This document shows, one piece after another, positions 41,473 to 49,979 of a DNA stretch of 64,000 nucleotides (position 1 is the first letter of the stretch; every line of letters begins with the position of its first letter). The translations under genes and the position numbers were made by a program. This DNA comes from Planctomycetota bacterium (GTDB taxonomy: Bacteria; Planctomycetota; UBA1135; JAKEFM01), in contig JAKEFM010000028.1 in assembly GCA_022616055.1 (NCBI GenBank), positions 1-64,000 on the forward strand, given 5' to 3'. The notes below the pieces were generated by a model. The model made no database searches, was not told the origin of the DNA, and was given only the letters and a program-made list of their open reading frames with translations.

Positions 41473-42801
41473 GTGGGTTCGTCGATCGGAGTCTGGCTCG
41501 TCGGAGCGCGCGGCGGCGTCGCCACGGTGGTCGCCTACGGCGCCGCGGCGCTGAAGCGGGGCCTCACCGACACGACGGGACTCGTCACGGCCCGCGGTCC
41601 CTGCGCCGACCTCGACCTCGCCTCGCCGGCGGAGTTCGTCTTCGGCGGGCACGAGGTCCGCAAGGGCTCGATCGCGGAGACGGCGAAGGGTCTCGTGCGG
41701 GAGCGGGTGATCCCCGCCGAGGTGGCGGAGGCCTGCCGCGAGGATGTCGCTCGCTGGGAGGAGAACGTGAGGACCGGCTTCCTCGACGGCTCCGAGCCCG
41801 CCCTCGGCCGGCTCGACGGCGGGGTGGCGGCTCTCGCGCGGCTGCCGGGAGCGGAGGTCGTCGAGCGCCTCCGGGCGGACCTGCGCGAGTTCCGGGCGAG
41901 GACCGGCGTCGGGCGCCTCGTCGTCGTCCACCTCGCGAGCACCGAGGCGCTGCGGGAGGACGGGAAGGCGTGGGAGACGCGGGCGGGCCTCGAGCGCGCT
42001 CTCCAGGCGAAGGATCCGCGGGCGCGACCCCCCGCGAGCGTGCTGTACGCCGCCGCCGCGATCGAGGAGGGGTGCGCCTTCGTGAACTTCACCCCCTCGC
42101 CGGGCGCGTCCGTCGGGGCCCTCCTCCAGCGCGCGAGGGAGAGGGGCGTTCCCCACTGCGGGAACGACGGCAAGACGGGGGAGACGCTCGTCAAGACGGC
42201 CCTCGCCCCGATGTTCCTCTCGAGGAACCTCCGGGTCCTCTCCTGGGAGGGGTACAACTTGCTCGGCAACCGCGACGGGGCGGTCCTCGCGCAGCCCGAC
42301 CGGCTCGCCGCCAAGGCGAGGACCAAGGACGAGTCGGTCCGCCGGATCCTCGGCGACGCCTCGGTCCACACCCACGTCTCGATCGACTACGTCCCCTCCC
42401 TCGCCGACTGGAAGACCGCCTGGGACTTCGTCCACTTCCGCGGCTTCCTCGGCGTGCCGATGACGCTGCAGTTCGTCTGGCAGGGGTGCGACAAGACCCT
42501 CGCCGCCCCGCTCGTGCTCGACCTCGTGCGGCTCGCGGACCTCTCCCTGCGCCGCGGGGAGGCGGGGGCGATGGCGCACGCCGCGTGCTTCTTCAAGTCC
42601 CCGATCGGGACGGAGGAGCACGACCTCCACCGCCAGGTCGCGGCCCTCGAGGCCTACGCCCGGGAGGTCGCTACGCGACCGTCGGGGCCCGGTCCGGGAC
42701 GAGGGATCGCGCCGAGAAGATCCGCCGCAGCCACGCCTCGATCGGGCGCTGCGCGAGGGAGAGGATCCCGACGTAGAGGAAGCCGAACGCGAACAGGGTG
42801 A
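41473..42801 (+). CDS. ino1: myo-inositol-1-phosphate synthase
   Basis: Converts glucose 6-phosphate to 1L-myo-inositol 1-phosphate with NAD+. GTG 41473 starts SIGVWLVGARGGVATVVAYG, the NAD-binding loop. The catalytic segment NFTPSPGASVG, GNDGKTGETLVKTALAPMFLSRNLRVLSWEGYNLLGNRDG and IDYVPSLADWKTAWDFVHFRGFLG are diagnostic. The normal domain ends near YAREVATR (base about 42675). The frame then runs a further 40 or so residues of Arg/Ser/Gly-rich sequence antisense to the convergent glycosyltransferase gene, a 131-base overlap. That tail is either a true extension or the result of a lost stop. Inositol could serve phospholipids or a solute, by inference. Confidence 0.9.
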   Translation: MGSSIGVWLVGARGGVATVVAYGAAALKRGLTDTTGLVTARGPCADLDLASPAEFVFGGHEVRKGSIAETAKGLVRERVIPAEVAEACREDVARWEENVRTGFLDGSEPALGRLDGGVAALARLPGAEVVERLRADLREFRARTGVGRLVVVHLASTEALREDGKAWETRAGLERALQAKDPRARPPASVLYAAAAIEEGCAFVNFTPSPGASVGALLQRARERGVPHCGNDGKTGETLVKTALAPMFLSRNLRVLSWEGYNLLGNRDGAVLAQPDRLAAKARTKDESVRRILGDASVHTHVSIDYVPSLADWKTAWDFVHFRGFLGVPMTLQFVWQGCDKTLAAPLVLDLVRLADLSLRRGEAGAMAHAACFFKSPIGTEEHDLHRQVAALEAYAREVATRPSGPGPGRGIAPRRSAAATPRSGAARGRGSRRRGSRTRTG

Positions 42802-44194
42802 GGAAGACGGCCGAGACCCACAGCCCGTGTCGCACCGCGTAGACGACGGCGGCGGTAAAGGCCGATCCGTAGGCGATCTCGATGAGGGGGAGGAAGGTCC
42901 GCCGGCCGCTGTAGAGGCTCCCGAGCCACGACTCCCCCTTCGCCGCGATCCCGTGCTTCGGCGTCCGGACGAAGTCCCCGCCCCGCTCCTTGAGGCCCCG
43001 CAGGACGGCCGCCGCGTTGTTCACGCACATCCCGATCCCGACGGCGAGGACGAGGGGGAGGTAGCGGAGCTGGCGCCGCCAGTCGGAGTAGCACTCGCGC
43101 TGGGAGAGGGCGTAGAAGGAGACGACGGAGGCCGAAGCGGCGAGGAAGAGGGAGGCGTCGAACAGGAAGGCGATCGTCCCGCCGCGGTAGTTCGACCGGA
43201 TCAGGAGCGTCGGGAAGATCAGGAGGGAGACGACGACCATCAGGGCGTAGGCGAGGTTCCCCGTGAGGTGGACGGTCCCCTCGAGCTTCACCCGCCACGG
43301 GAGGGGGCTGCGGAGGAGCGCCGGGAGGATCTTCCGCCCGGTCTGGATCGCGCCCGCCGCCCAGCGCCCCTGCTGGCTCTTGAAGGCGTTCATTTCGACG
43401 GGGAGTTCCGCAGGGGCGACGATCTCGGGGACGAAGACGAACTTCCACCCGCGCATCTGCGCGCGGTAGGAGAGGTCGAGGTCCTCCGTCAGGGTGTCGC
43501 ACTGCCAGCCCCCCGCGTCCTCGATGCAGGCGCGTCGCCACACCCCCGCCGTCCCGTTGAAGTTGAAGAAGCGCCCCGAGCGGAAGCGGGCGCCGTGCTC
43601 GATGACGAAGTGGCCGTCGAGGAGGATCGCCTGGGCGCGGGTGAGGAGGGAGTAGTCGCGGTTGATGTGCCCCCACCGCGCCTGGACGACCCCCACGCGC
43701 GGTTCCGAGAAGTAGGGGATCGTCCGCCGCAGGTAGTCGCGGAGCGGCACGAAGTCGGCGTCGAAGACGGCGATGAGCTCCCCGCGCGCCCGCGCGAGCC
43801 CCTCGGCGAGCGCCCCCGCCTTGAAGCCGCGCCGGCTCCCCCGCCGCACGTGGTGGATGTCCACCCCCTCCTTCCGCAGCGCCTCGACCCGCGCGGCGGC
43901 GATCTCCCCCGTGTCGTCGGTCGAGTCGTCGAGGACCTGGATCTCGAGGGCCTCGCGGGGATAGTCGAGGGAGGCGACCGCGTCGATCAGGCGGGCGACG
44001 ACGTAGCGCTCGTTGTAGACCGGGAGCTGGACGGTGACCCTGGGCCACGTCGCCGGATCGGGGGGGGGGACGGCGCGGCGGTCCCTGTGCCGCAGATACA
44101 GGAAAACGAGGAGGCAGCGGTGCACGCCGTAGGCGGCGAGCACGATCAGGGTCCCGAAATACGCCCCGAGAACCGCCTTCTCGAGGAGACTCAT
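42671..44194 (-). CDS. cellulose-synthase-like membrane glycosyltransferase (GT2)
   Basis: The product is 507 residues from an ATG. An N-terminal helix is followed by the GT-A domain: VTVQLPVYNERYVVARLI, the D motif VLDDSTDDT, the DxD AVFDADF, TEDLDLSYRA and the processive signature QQGRW. Four to five C-terminal helices follow. This is the family of beta-glucan or glucomannan-type synthases (CslA-like). The donor may be UDP-glucose or GDP-mannose. It would build a polysaccharide or glycolipid at the inner membrane. It is convergent with ino1, overlapping it by 131 bases, and divergent from queA. Confidence 0.87.
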   Translation of the reverse strand: MSLLEKAVLGAYFGTLIVLAAYGVHRCLLVFLYLRHRDRRAVPPPDPATWPRVTVQLPVYNERYVVARLIDAVASLDYPREALEIQVLDDSTDDTGEIAAARVEALRKEGVDIHHVRRGSRRGFKAGALAEGLARARGELIAVFDADFVPLRDYLRRTIPYFSEPRVGVVQARWGHINRDYSLLTRAQAILLDGHFVIEHGARFRSGRFFNFNGTAGVWRRACIEDAGGWQCDTLTEDLDLSYRAQMRGWKFVFVPEIVAPAELPVEMNAFKSQQGRWAAGAIQTGRKILPALLRSPLPWRVKLEGTVHLTGNLAYALMVVVSLLIFPTLLIRSNYRGGTIAFLFDASLFLAASASVVSFYALSQRECYSDWRRQLRYLPLVLAVGIGMCVNNAAAVLRGLKERGGDFVRTPKHGIAAKGESWLGSLYSGRRTFLPLIEIAYGSAFTAAVVYAVRHGLWVSAVFLTLFAFGFLYVGILSLAQRPIEAWLRRIFSARSLVPDRAPTVA

Positions 44195-44326
44195 GAGCGT
44201 CGGTTCATTCCTCCAGGGATCGGGGGTGGGGCGAAAGCGCCCTTCGGCTGCGGGATTCGGGGCGGCATTATCGGGAGGGCCCCCTTCGCGTCAACGAACG
44301 ACGGAGGCTCCGAGCGGGCCCGTAGG

Positions 44327-45385
44327 ATGGCGCCGTCCACCTCCGATTTCGACTACGAACTTCCGCCGGAGCGGATCGCCTCCGTGCCCGCGGAGCGCCG
44401 CGAGGCGGCGCGCCTCCTCGTCCTGGACCGCACTTGCGGATCCCTGGAACACGACCGTTTTTCCTCGCTCCCCTCCCGGCTCGCCCCGGGCGACCTCCTC
44501 GTCCTCAACGACACCCGCGTCCGGCCGCGCCGGCTCGTGGGGCGGCGGCCGACGGGGGGGCGCGTCGAGGTCCTCCTCGTCGCGCCGATGGACGGGAGGG
44601 AAGGGCGAGGCTGGCGGGCATTCGTCCGGGCCCGGAGAGGATTGCGCCCGGGGGAGGAGATCGAATTCGAGGAAGGGGCGCTCCGCGGCCGGGCGGGGGG
44701 GCGCCTCGGCCCCGGCGAGCACCGGATCGAGTTCCCGGGGGCCGGGGACCTCGAGGCGGTCCTCGATCGCTGCGGCCGGGCTCCTCTCCCCCCCTACATC
44801 CCCCGCCCCGCGGGCCCCGATCCGCTCCGGACCCTCGACCTCGAGCGCTACCAGACCGTCTACGCCCGCCACCCGGGCGCGATCGCCGCGCCGACGGCGG
44901 GGCTCCACTTCACGGAGTCCCTCCTCTCGGAGATCGAGGGCCGGGGGGTGGGGATCGCGCGCCTGACCCTCCACGTCGGGCCGGGCACGTTCAAGCCGGT
45001 GAGGACGGAGGACCTCGCGAACCACCGGATCGAGCCCGAGTGGTTCCGGATCGAGGAGGGGACGGCGGCCGCGATCCGCGAGACGCGGAAGCGGCGCGGC
45101 CGGGTCGTCGCCGTCGGAACCACCTCGACTCGGGCGCTCGAGGCCGCCGCCCGCGACGACGGGACGGTCGGGCCGGGGGAGGGTTGGACCGATCTCTTCA
45201 TCCACCCCCCGTTCCGCTTCCGCGTCGTCGACGGCCTCGTCACGAACTTCCACCTCCCGCTGAGCACGCTCCTCGCCCTCGTCTGCGCCTTCGCGGGGCG
45301 CGAGCGGGTGCTCGCTGCCTACGGAGAGGCGATCGAGAAGGGGTACCGCTTCTACTCCTACGGCGACGCGATGCTGGTGCGGTGA
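44327..45385 (+). CDS. queA: tRNA preQ1(34) S-adenosylmethionine ribosyltransferase-isomerase QueA
   Basis: The product is 352 residues from ATG 44327. It transfers and isomerises ribose from S-adenosylmethionine onto preQ1 in tRNA, giving epoxyqueuosine. Motifs: FDYELPPERIASVPAERREAARLLVLDR, LNDTRVRPRRLVG, PLPPYIPR, YQTVYARHPGAIAAPTAGLHFTESLL, LHVGPGTFKPVRTE, VGTTSTRALE and TNFHLPLSTLLALVCAFAG, all standard. The next enzyme of the pathway, QueG, is encoded at 60711-61769 in the same window, though not in the same operon. Confidence 0.96.
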   Translation: MAPSTSDFDYELPPERIASVPAERREAARLLVLDRTCGSLEHDRFSSLPSRLAPGDLLVLNDTRVRPRRLVGRRPTGGRVEVLLVAPMDGREGRGWRAFVRARRGLRPGEEIEFEEGALRGRAGGRLGPGEHRIEFPGAGDLEAVLDRCGRAPLPPYIPRPAGPDPLRTLDLERYQTVYARHPGAIAAPTAGLHFTESLLSEIEGRGVGIARLTLHVGPGTFKPVRTEDLANHRIEPEWFRIEEGTAAAIRETRKRRGRVVAVGTTSTRALEAAARDDGTVGPGEGWTDLFIHPPFRFRVVDGLVTNFHLPLSTLLALVCAFAGRERVLAAYGEAIEKGYRFYSYGDAMLVR

Positions 45386-45392
45386 GGCCGGA

Positions 45393-47570
45393 TCAGCGCA
45401 GGTAGCCCAGGGCCTTCAGGCGCGCGACCTCCTCGGGCGGGAGGTCCTCGACCCGTACCTGCGGCGGTGCGAACCGCCAGGCTCGGCAGCCCACCCCCTC
45501 GCCCGGGTCGAGCCGCGGCGCGGGGTCGAGGAGGAAGTCGGCGGAGTCGGCCTCCCCGAGGCCCAGCTCGACGGGCTGGCCGGCGGCGCGCCGGTTCCCC
45601 GGGCCGATGCGGAGGGCCGCCCCGGGAAGCGGCGCTCCCCCCGCCTCCGCGAGGAGGCGAACGGGCGCCTCCGGATCGCGCGTCCGGCAGGAGATCCCCG
45701 CCGTGGTGCCGTCGGCCCGCACGCGGAAGAAGAGCGCGTCCCCCTCGCGCCGCAGCTCGGGCGCGACCTCCTCGGCCCCGCCCGATTCGATCCGGGGCTC
45801 CTCGAACCCCCCCTTCGCCTCGACCCGGCCGGAGAACTCGACCCCCTTCTCCCTCGCGCGGAAGGAGAGGTGCCAGGTCCCGCGGCCCGTCGCGCCCCGG
45901 TAGGCGGCGAGGAGCGTGGCGAGGGCGCTCGCCCGTCCCTTCTCCCGGTCGAGGAGGTTCGTCTTCTCCCCCGGATCGGCGGAGAGGTCGTAGAGCTCGG
46001 CGCTCGCGAGCCCCCCGTCGAGGCGGACCTGTTCGAGGTACTTCCAGCCTCCCCGCCGGACGGCGAACGCCCGCCGCTGGAAGTGCTCCGTCTCGTGGAA
46101 GAAGGCTCGCTCCGGCGCGGCCTCCCCCCGCAGCGCCCTCCGGATGGCGCGGCCGAGATCCTGCCCGTCGAGACCGTCGGGAACCGCGGCCCCGGCGAGG
46201 CGGGCGAGCGTCGGGAAGAGGTCCTCGATCGTCACCGGCTCCACGACGTCGACCGGGTCGAGGCCCTTCCCGCGGAGGAGGAGAGGCACGCGGAGGAGCT
46301 CCTCGTACACCGTGTGGGCGTGGAGGGTTCCCCCGTGCTCCCAGAACTCCTCGCCGTGGTCCGAGACGAAGGCGATCGTCGTCCGCTCCTCGAGCCCCAT
46401 GCGCCGCAGCCGCTCGAGGAACCGCCCGAAGGCCGCGTCGAGGTAGGCGACCTCCCCCGCGTAGAGGGCGGCGGAGAGCGGCCTCTCGAGCTCGGCGGGC
46501 ACCGCCGCGGGGACCCCCTCGGGCGCGACCTGCGCGAGGAAGCGCTGGCGGAATGGCTCCGGCGGATCGTAGGGCTCGTGCGGGTCGAAGAGGTGGAGGT
46601 AGGCGAAGAAGGGCCCGGCGGCATTCGCCTCGATCCAGGCGAGGGCGAGGTCGAAGATCCCCTGCGCCCGCGCGTCCACCCCGAGGAAGGAGTGGAAGCC
46701 CCGGTCGAACCGGAACTCGGGGAGGGAGATCAGCCGGTTGTCGACGAACGCCGCGGTCCTCCAGCCCGCGCCCCGCAGGGTCTCCGCGAGGACCGGGGTG
46801 GAGGGGGGGAGCGCGGCGAAGGGATTCGTCGCCCCGTGCCTGGGCGGGGAGAGGCCAGTGAAGAGGCTCGCCACGGCCGGCTTCGTCCACGAGGTGGGGG
46901 AAAGGGCGTTGCGGAAGCGGACGGCCCCTTCCGCGAAGCGGTCGAGGCACGGCGTGGTCTGCCACCGGTAGCCGGTGAACGACAGTCGATCGGCGCGGAG
47001 CGTGTCGGCGAGCACGACGACGAGGCCCCGGGAGTTCCGCGGGACCCGGACGCGGCGGCCGGGAGAGCGCACCACCGGATCGGCGAGAAGCACCGCCTCG
47101 AGGAAGGTCCAGCCTCGGGCCTGCGCCCGGGCGCGGAACGTCAGGGCCTTCGTCCCCGGCGGGAGGGACAGGCGCAGGTCCTTCCATCCGGCGCCGAGAT
47201 CCTCCTGGCGGAACCGCCGTTCGAGGAGCGGCGCGCCGTCCGCGCGCACCTCGAAGTCGAAGGCCTCCCGCCCGGCCCACCCGCCTTCCAGCGAGCCGAG
47301 GCCGAAGGAGAGCTCGGCTCCCTGTAGGACCTCGAGATCCCGGACCTCGAGGGTCGCGTCGGGGACGAGCGGCGCGAGGACCCGCTCCTCCCCTCCCAGG
47401 GCGTGGGACGCCACGCGGAATCCGCCAGGCCCCTCGAAGGTGATCCGGTCGGGCAAGCCGAGCAGGTGGACCTCCTCGTCGATCGTCCCGACCTCCGCCC
47501 GGCCGACGAAGAGCCGGAACGCGCCCCCGACGAGGAAGGCGAGGAGGACGATGCCGAGGAGGGCGCGCAC
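45393..47570 (-). CDS. sulfatase-family protein lacking the formylglycine motif
   Basis: The product is 725 residues from GTG 47570. It has a signal anchor (LLGIVLLAFLVGGAFRLF), then a beta-rich region of about 165 residues. The alkaline-phosphatase/sulfatase fold starts at VVVLADTLRADRLS. Metal ligands are visible: D in LADTLRADR, HG after SPPRHG, DPHEPYDPP and SDHGEEFWEHGG. The usual C/S-x-P-x-R is replaced by SPTSWTKPAVASLFTG (S224-W228), so formylglycine cannot form. A Ser or Thr nucleophile, as in phosphoglycerol/phosphoethanolamine-type members, is possible. A C-terminal beta domain ends in the sulfatase-typical EEVARLKALGYLR. Its substrate is unknown. Confidence 0.8.
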   Translation of the reverse strand: MRALLGIVLLAFLVGGAFRLFVGRAEVGTIDEEVHLLGLPDRITFEGPGGFRVASHALGGEERVLAPLVPDATLEVRDLEVLQGAELSFGLGSLEGGWAGREAFDFEVRADGAPLLERRFRQEDLGAGWKDLRLSLPPGTKALTFRARAQARGWTFLEAVLLADPVVRSPGRRVRVPRNSRGLVVVLADTLRADRLSFTGYRWQTTPCLDRFAEGAVRFRNALSPTSWTKPAVASLFTGLSPPRHGATNPFAALPPSTPVLAETLRGAGWRTAAFVDNRLISLPEFRFDRGFHSFLGVDARAQGIFDLALAWIEANAAGPFFAYLHLFDPHEPYDPPEPFRQRFLAQVAPEGVPAAVPAELERPLSAALYAGEVAYLDAAFGRFLERLRRMGLEERTTIAFVSDHGEEFWEHGGTLHAHTVYEELLRVPLLLRGKGLDPVDVVEPVTIEDLFPTLARLAGAAVPDGLDGQDLGRAIRRALRGEAAPERAFFHETEHFQRRAFAVRRGGWKYLEQVRLDGGLASAELYDLSADPGEKTNLLDREKGRASALATLLAAYRGATGRGTWHLSFRAREKGVEFSGRVEAKGGFEEPRIESGGAEEVAPELRREGDALFFRVRADGTTAGISCRTRDPEAPVRLLAEAGGAPLPGAALRIGPGNRRAAGQPVELGLGEADSADFLLDPAPRLDPGEGVGCRAWRFAPPQVRVEDLPPEEVARLKALGYLR

Positions 47571-47591
47571 GGCGGAGATTGTGCCGTCGGC

Positions 47592-48218
47592 TCAGGCCCC
47601 GAGCGCCGTCCGGATCGCCCTGGCCGACCCTTCCGGATCCGCGGCGCCGAGGATCGAGGAGGAGACGGCGGCTCGCCCCGCGAAGGCGAGCGCTTCCGCG
47701 TTGTAGGCGTCGATCCCGCCGATCGGGAAGACCGGGACCCTGACCGACTCCAAGACGGGGCCGAGCGCGCCGGGGCCGAGCCCCTTCGAGACCCCCTTCG
47801 TCGACGTCGGGAAGATCGGGCCGAAGCCGAGGTAGTCCGCCCCCGCCTTGGCCGCGGCGCGCGCCTGGCCGGGGTCGTGGGTCGAGACACCGATTAGGAG
47901 GCCCTCCCCGGTCGCCTCGCGCACCGCCTCGCAGGGGAGGTCCTCCTGGCCGAGGTGGACCCCGTCGGCCCCGGCGAGCCTCGCCACGTCGAACCGGTCG
48001 TTCACGACGAAGAGAACGGGGCGCCCTTCGAGATGACCGCGGACCCGCCTCGCCCACTCGAGCAGATCGCGCGAGGTCGCCTCCTTCTCCCGCACCTGGA
48101 CGGCGTCGACGCCCCCCCGGATCGCCGCGTCGAGGGTCGCGATCGGCTCGCCGCGGCAGAGGGAACGCGAGAAGAGGAGGTAGAGGCGGCAGCGGGCGAG
48201 TCTTTCGCGCAGGGACAA
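47592..48218 (-). CDS. thiE: thiamine-phosphate synthase ThiE
   Basis: The product is 208 residues from TTG 48218 (the frame above is a shadow). It condenses hydroxymethylpyrimidine diphosphate and thiazole phosphate. TIM-barrel motifs: GGVDAVQVREKEATSRDLL, VVNDRFDVARLAGADGVHLGQEDLP, IGVSTHDPGQARAAAKAGADYLGFGPIFPTSTK, and FPIGGIDAYNA with the phosphate-binding VSSSILG. No TPP riboswitch features were seen in the 63-base divergent gap upstream. No other thi gene is in the window. Confidence 0.9.
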   Translation of the reverse strand: MSLRERLARCRLYLLFSRSLCRGEPIATLDAAIRGGVDAVQVREKEATSRDLLEWARRVRGHLEGRPVLFVVNDRFDVARLAGADGVHLGQEDLPCEAVREATGEGLLIGVSTHDPGQARAAAKAGADYLGFGPIFPTSTKGVSKGLGPGALGPVLESVRVPVFPIGGIDAYNAEALAFAGRAAVSSSILGAADPEGSARAIRTALGA

Positions 48219-48265
48219 GGAGCGGCGGCCTCGACGGGGAGCGGATTCTAGGCCGGGGCGCGGGT

Positions 48266-48271
48266 TATCCT
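48266..48271 (+). promoter_or_regulatory. candidate -10 element TATCCT before the CRTAC1-like gene
   Basis: AT-rich hexamer 11 bases before TTG 48282. The same TATCCT precedes the genes at 52013 and 60083. Confidence 0.3.
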
Positions 48272-48281
48272 CGTTCCGCTC

Positions 48282-49979
48282 TTGAACCTCCGGACTCCGT
48301 CCCTCCCCGTCCTCCTCGCCCTCGCTCCAGCCGGCCAGGAGTCCGTCCCGTCCGCCCCCGCGACGCTCCGGAACGTCGCCGGCGAAGTGGGCCTCGCCGT
48401 CCGGAACGTCTGCGGCTTGGCGAAGAAGGATTACATCCTCGAGGTGAACGGCTCGGGCGCGGCCTGGCTCGATTACGACCTGGACGGGGATCTCGACCTC
48501 TGGGTCGCGAACGGCTCGACCCTCGAGGCGCTCCGCGAGGACAGGCCGGGCGAGGGGAACCGCCTCTTCCGCAACGAGGGGGGCCGGTTCGCCGACGTCA
48601 CGGCCGAGGCCGGCGTCGCCTCCTCGCGGTTCGGCTGCGGGGTGGCCGTCGGCGACTTCGACGGGGACGGCGACCCGGACGTCTTCGTCAGCGAGTTCGG
48701 CCCCGATCGCCTCTTCCGGAACCTCGGGAACGGCCGCTTCGCCGAGTGCTCCGAGAACGCCGGCGTCGCCGACCCGCGATGGGGGACCTCCGCCGTCTTC
48801 CTCGACGGCGACCTCGACGGGGATCTCGACCTCTACGTGGCGAAGTACCTCGAGTTCGGTCTCGCCAACCCGAAGGGGCCGGGGGGTACCTGCCAGTGGA
48901 AGGGCCACCCCGTCATGTGCGGTCCCCAGGGCCTCCCTCCCCAGCTCCACGCCTACTACCGGAACGAGGGGGAGGGGCGCTTCGTCGAGGCGTCGGTGCC
49001 GGCGGGCTTCCGCGTCCCGACCCCCGGCTACGGCCTCGGCGTCGTCTCCCTCGACGCCGAGGGGGACGGGGACCCCGACCTCTACGTCGCGAACGACTCG
49101 ACGCCGAACTTCCTCTTCGTGAACCGCGGGGACGGCGTCTTCGCCGAGGCGGGCTTCCTCGCCGGCGTCGGCCTCTCGAGCCAGGGGCGGGAGCAGGCCG
49201 GGATGGGGATCGCGGTCGGGGACGCCGACGGCAACGGCCTCGAGGACCTGCTCGTGACGAACTTCTCCGGCGAGCCGAACTCCTTCTACCGCAACCTGGG
49301 CCGCGGCCTCTTCTCCGACGACGCGTTCCCCGCCGGCCTCGGAGGCCCGAGCCTCCCCCTCCTCGGGTGGGGGACCGCCTTCCTCGACCTCGATCTCGAC
49401 GGCGACCTCGACGTGATCACCGCCAACGGCCACGTCTACCCGCAGGCCGACCTCCCCGGGACCGACTCGGCGTACCCCCAGCCGATGCAGATCTACGAGA
49501 ACGACGGGCGGGGGAGGTTCCGCGAGGTCGGCTCCGCCTGCGGTCGCGACCCCCTCGTTCCCTCCCACCGTCGGGCGGTCGCCTTCGGCGACTTCGACGA
49601 GGACGGGGACCTCGACGGCTTCGTCTCCGTCCTCGGGGGGACGGCGGAGCTCCTCCGCTGCGAGCCGGCCGGCAAGTCCGTCCTCGTCGTCCGGCTCCGG
49701 GGGACCCGGTCGAATCGCGACGGCTTCGCCGCGAAGCTGACCGTCGAGGCGGGGGGCCGCAAGCAGGTTCGCTTCGCGCGCGCCGGCTACTCCTTCCAGT
49801 CCTCGAACGACCCGCGGGTGCACTTCGGGCTCGGCAGGGCGGAGCGCGCCGAGTCGGTCGAGGTCCTCTGGCCCTCGGGGAGGACGGAACGGATCGAGGG
49901 GGTCGCGGCGGGCGCGCGCCTCCTCGCCGTCGAGGGGAGCGGCCTCCGCGTCGAGCCGAAGGGAGGGAAGGGGGAGTGA
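48282..49979 (+). CDS. secreted CRTAC1-like protein: FG-GAP/VCBS repeats plus ASPIC/UnbV domain
   Basis: The product is 565 residues from TTG 48282. A signal peptide (PSLPVLLALAPAGQ) precedes repeats with calcium loops (WLDYDLDGDLDLWVANG, VGDFDGDGDPDVFVSEFG, LDGDLDGDLDLYVAKY, VGDADGNGLEDLLVTNF, LDLDLDGDLDVITANGHVYPQ). An ASPIC/UnbV domain follows at about residues 460-550 (RGTRSNRDGFAAKLTVEAGG, then SSNDPRVHFGLG and VEVLWPSG). This is a frequent planctomycete exported family with a probable extracellular binding role. The stop overlaps the GTG of the TPR lipoprotein gene, a pairing often seen for this family. Confidence 0.88.
   Translation: MNLRTPSLPVLLALAPAGQESVPSAPATLRNVAGEVGLAVRNVCGLAKKDYILEVNGSGAAWLDYDLDGDLDLWVANGSTLEALREDRPGEGNRLFRNEGGRFADVTAEAGVASSRFGCGVAVGDFDGDGDPDVFVSEFGPDRLFRNLGNGRFAECSENAGVADPRWGTSAVFLDGDLDGDLDLYVAKYLEFGLANPKGPGGTCQWKGHPVMCGPQGLPPQLHAYYRNEGEGRFVEASVPAGFRVPTPGYGLGVVSLDAEGDGDPDLYVANDSTPNFLFVNRGDGVFAEAGFLAGVGLSSQGREQAGMGIAVGDADGNGLEDLLVTNFSGEPNSFYRNLGRGLFSDDAFPAGLGGPSLPLLGWGTAFLDLDLDGDLDVITANGHVYPQADLPGTDSAYPQPMQIYENDGRGRFREVGSACGRDPLVPSHRRAVAFGDFDEDGDLDGFVSVLGGTAELLRCEPAGKSVLVVRLRGTRSNRDGFAAKLTVEAGGRKQVRFARAGYSFQSSNDPRVHFGLGRAERAESVEVLWPSGRTERIEGVAAGARLLAVEGSGLRVEPKGGKGE

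Noticed and set aside
48219-48281. Possible TPP riboswitch upstream of thiE
   Set aside because: The gap is only 63 bases and lacks the conserved CUGAGA-type elements.
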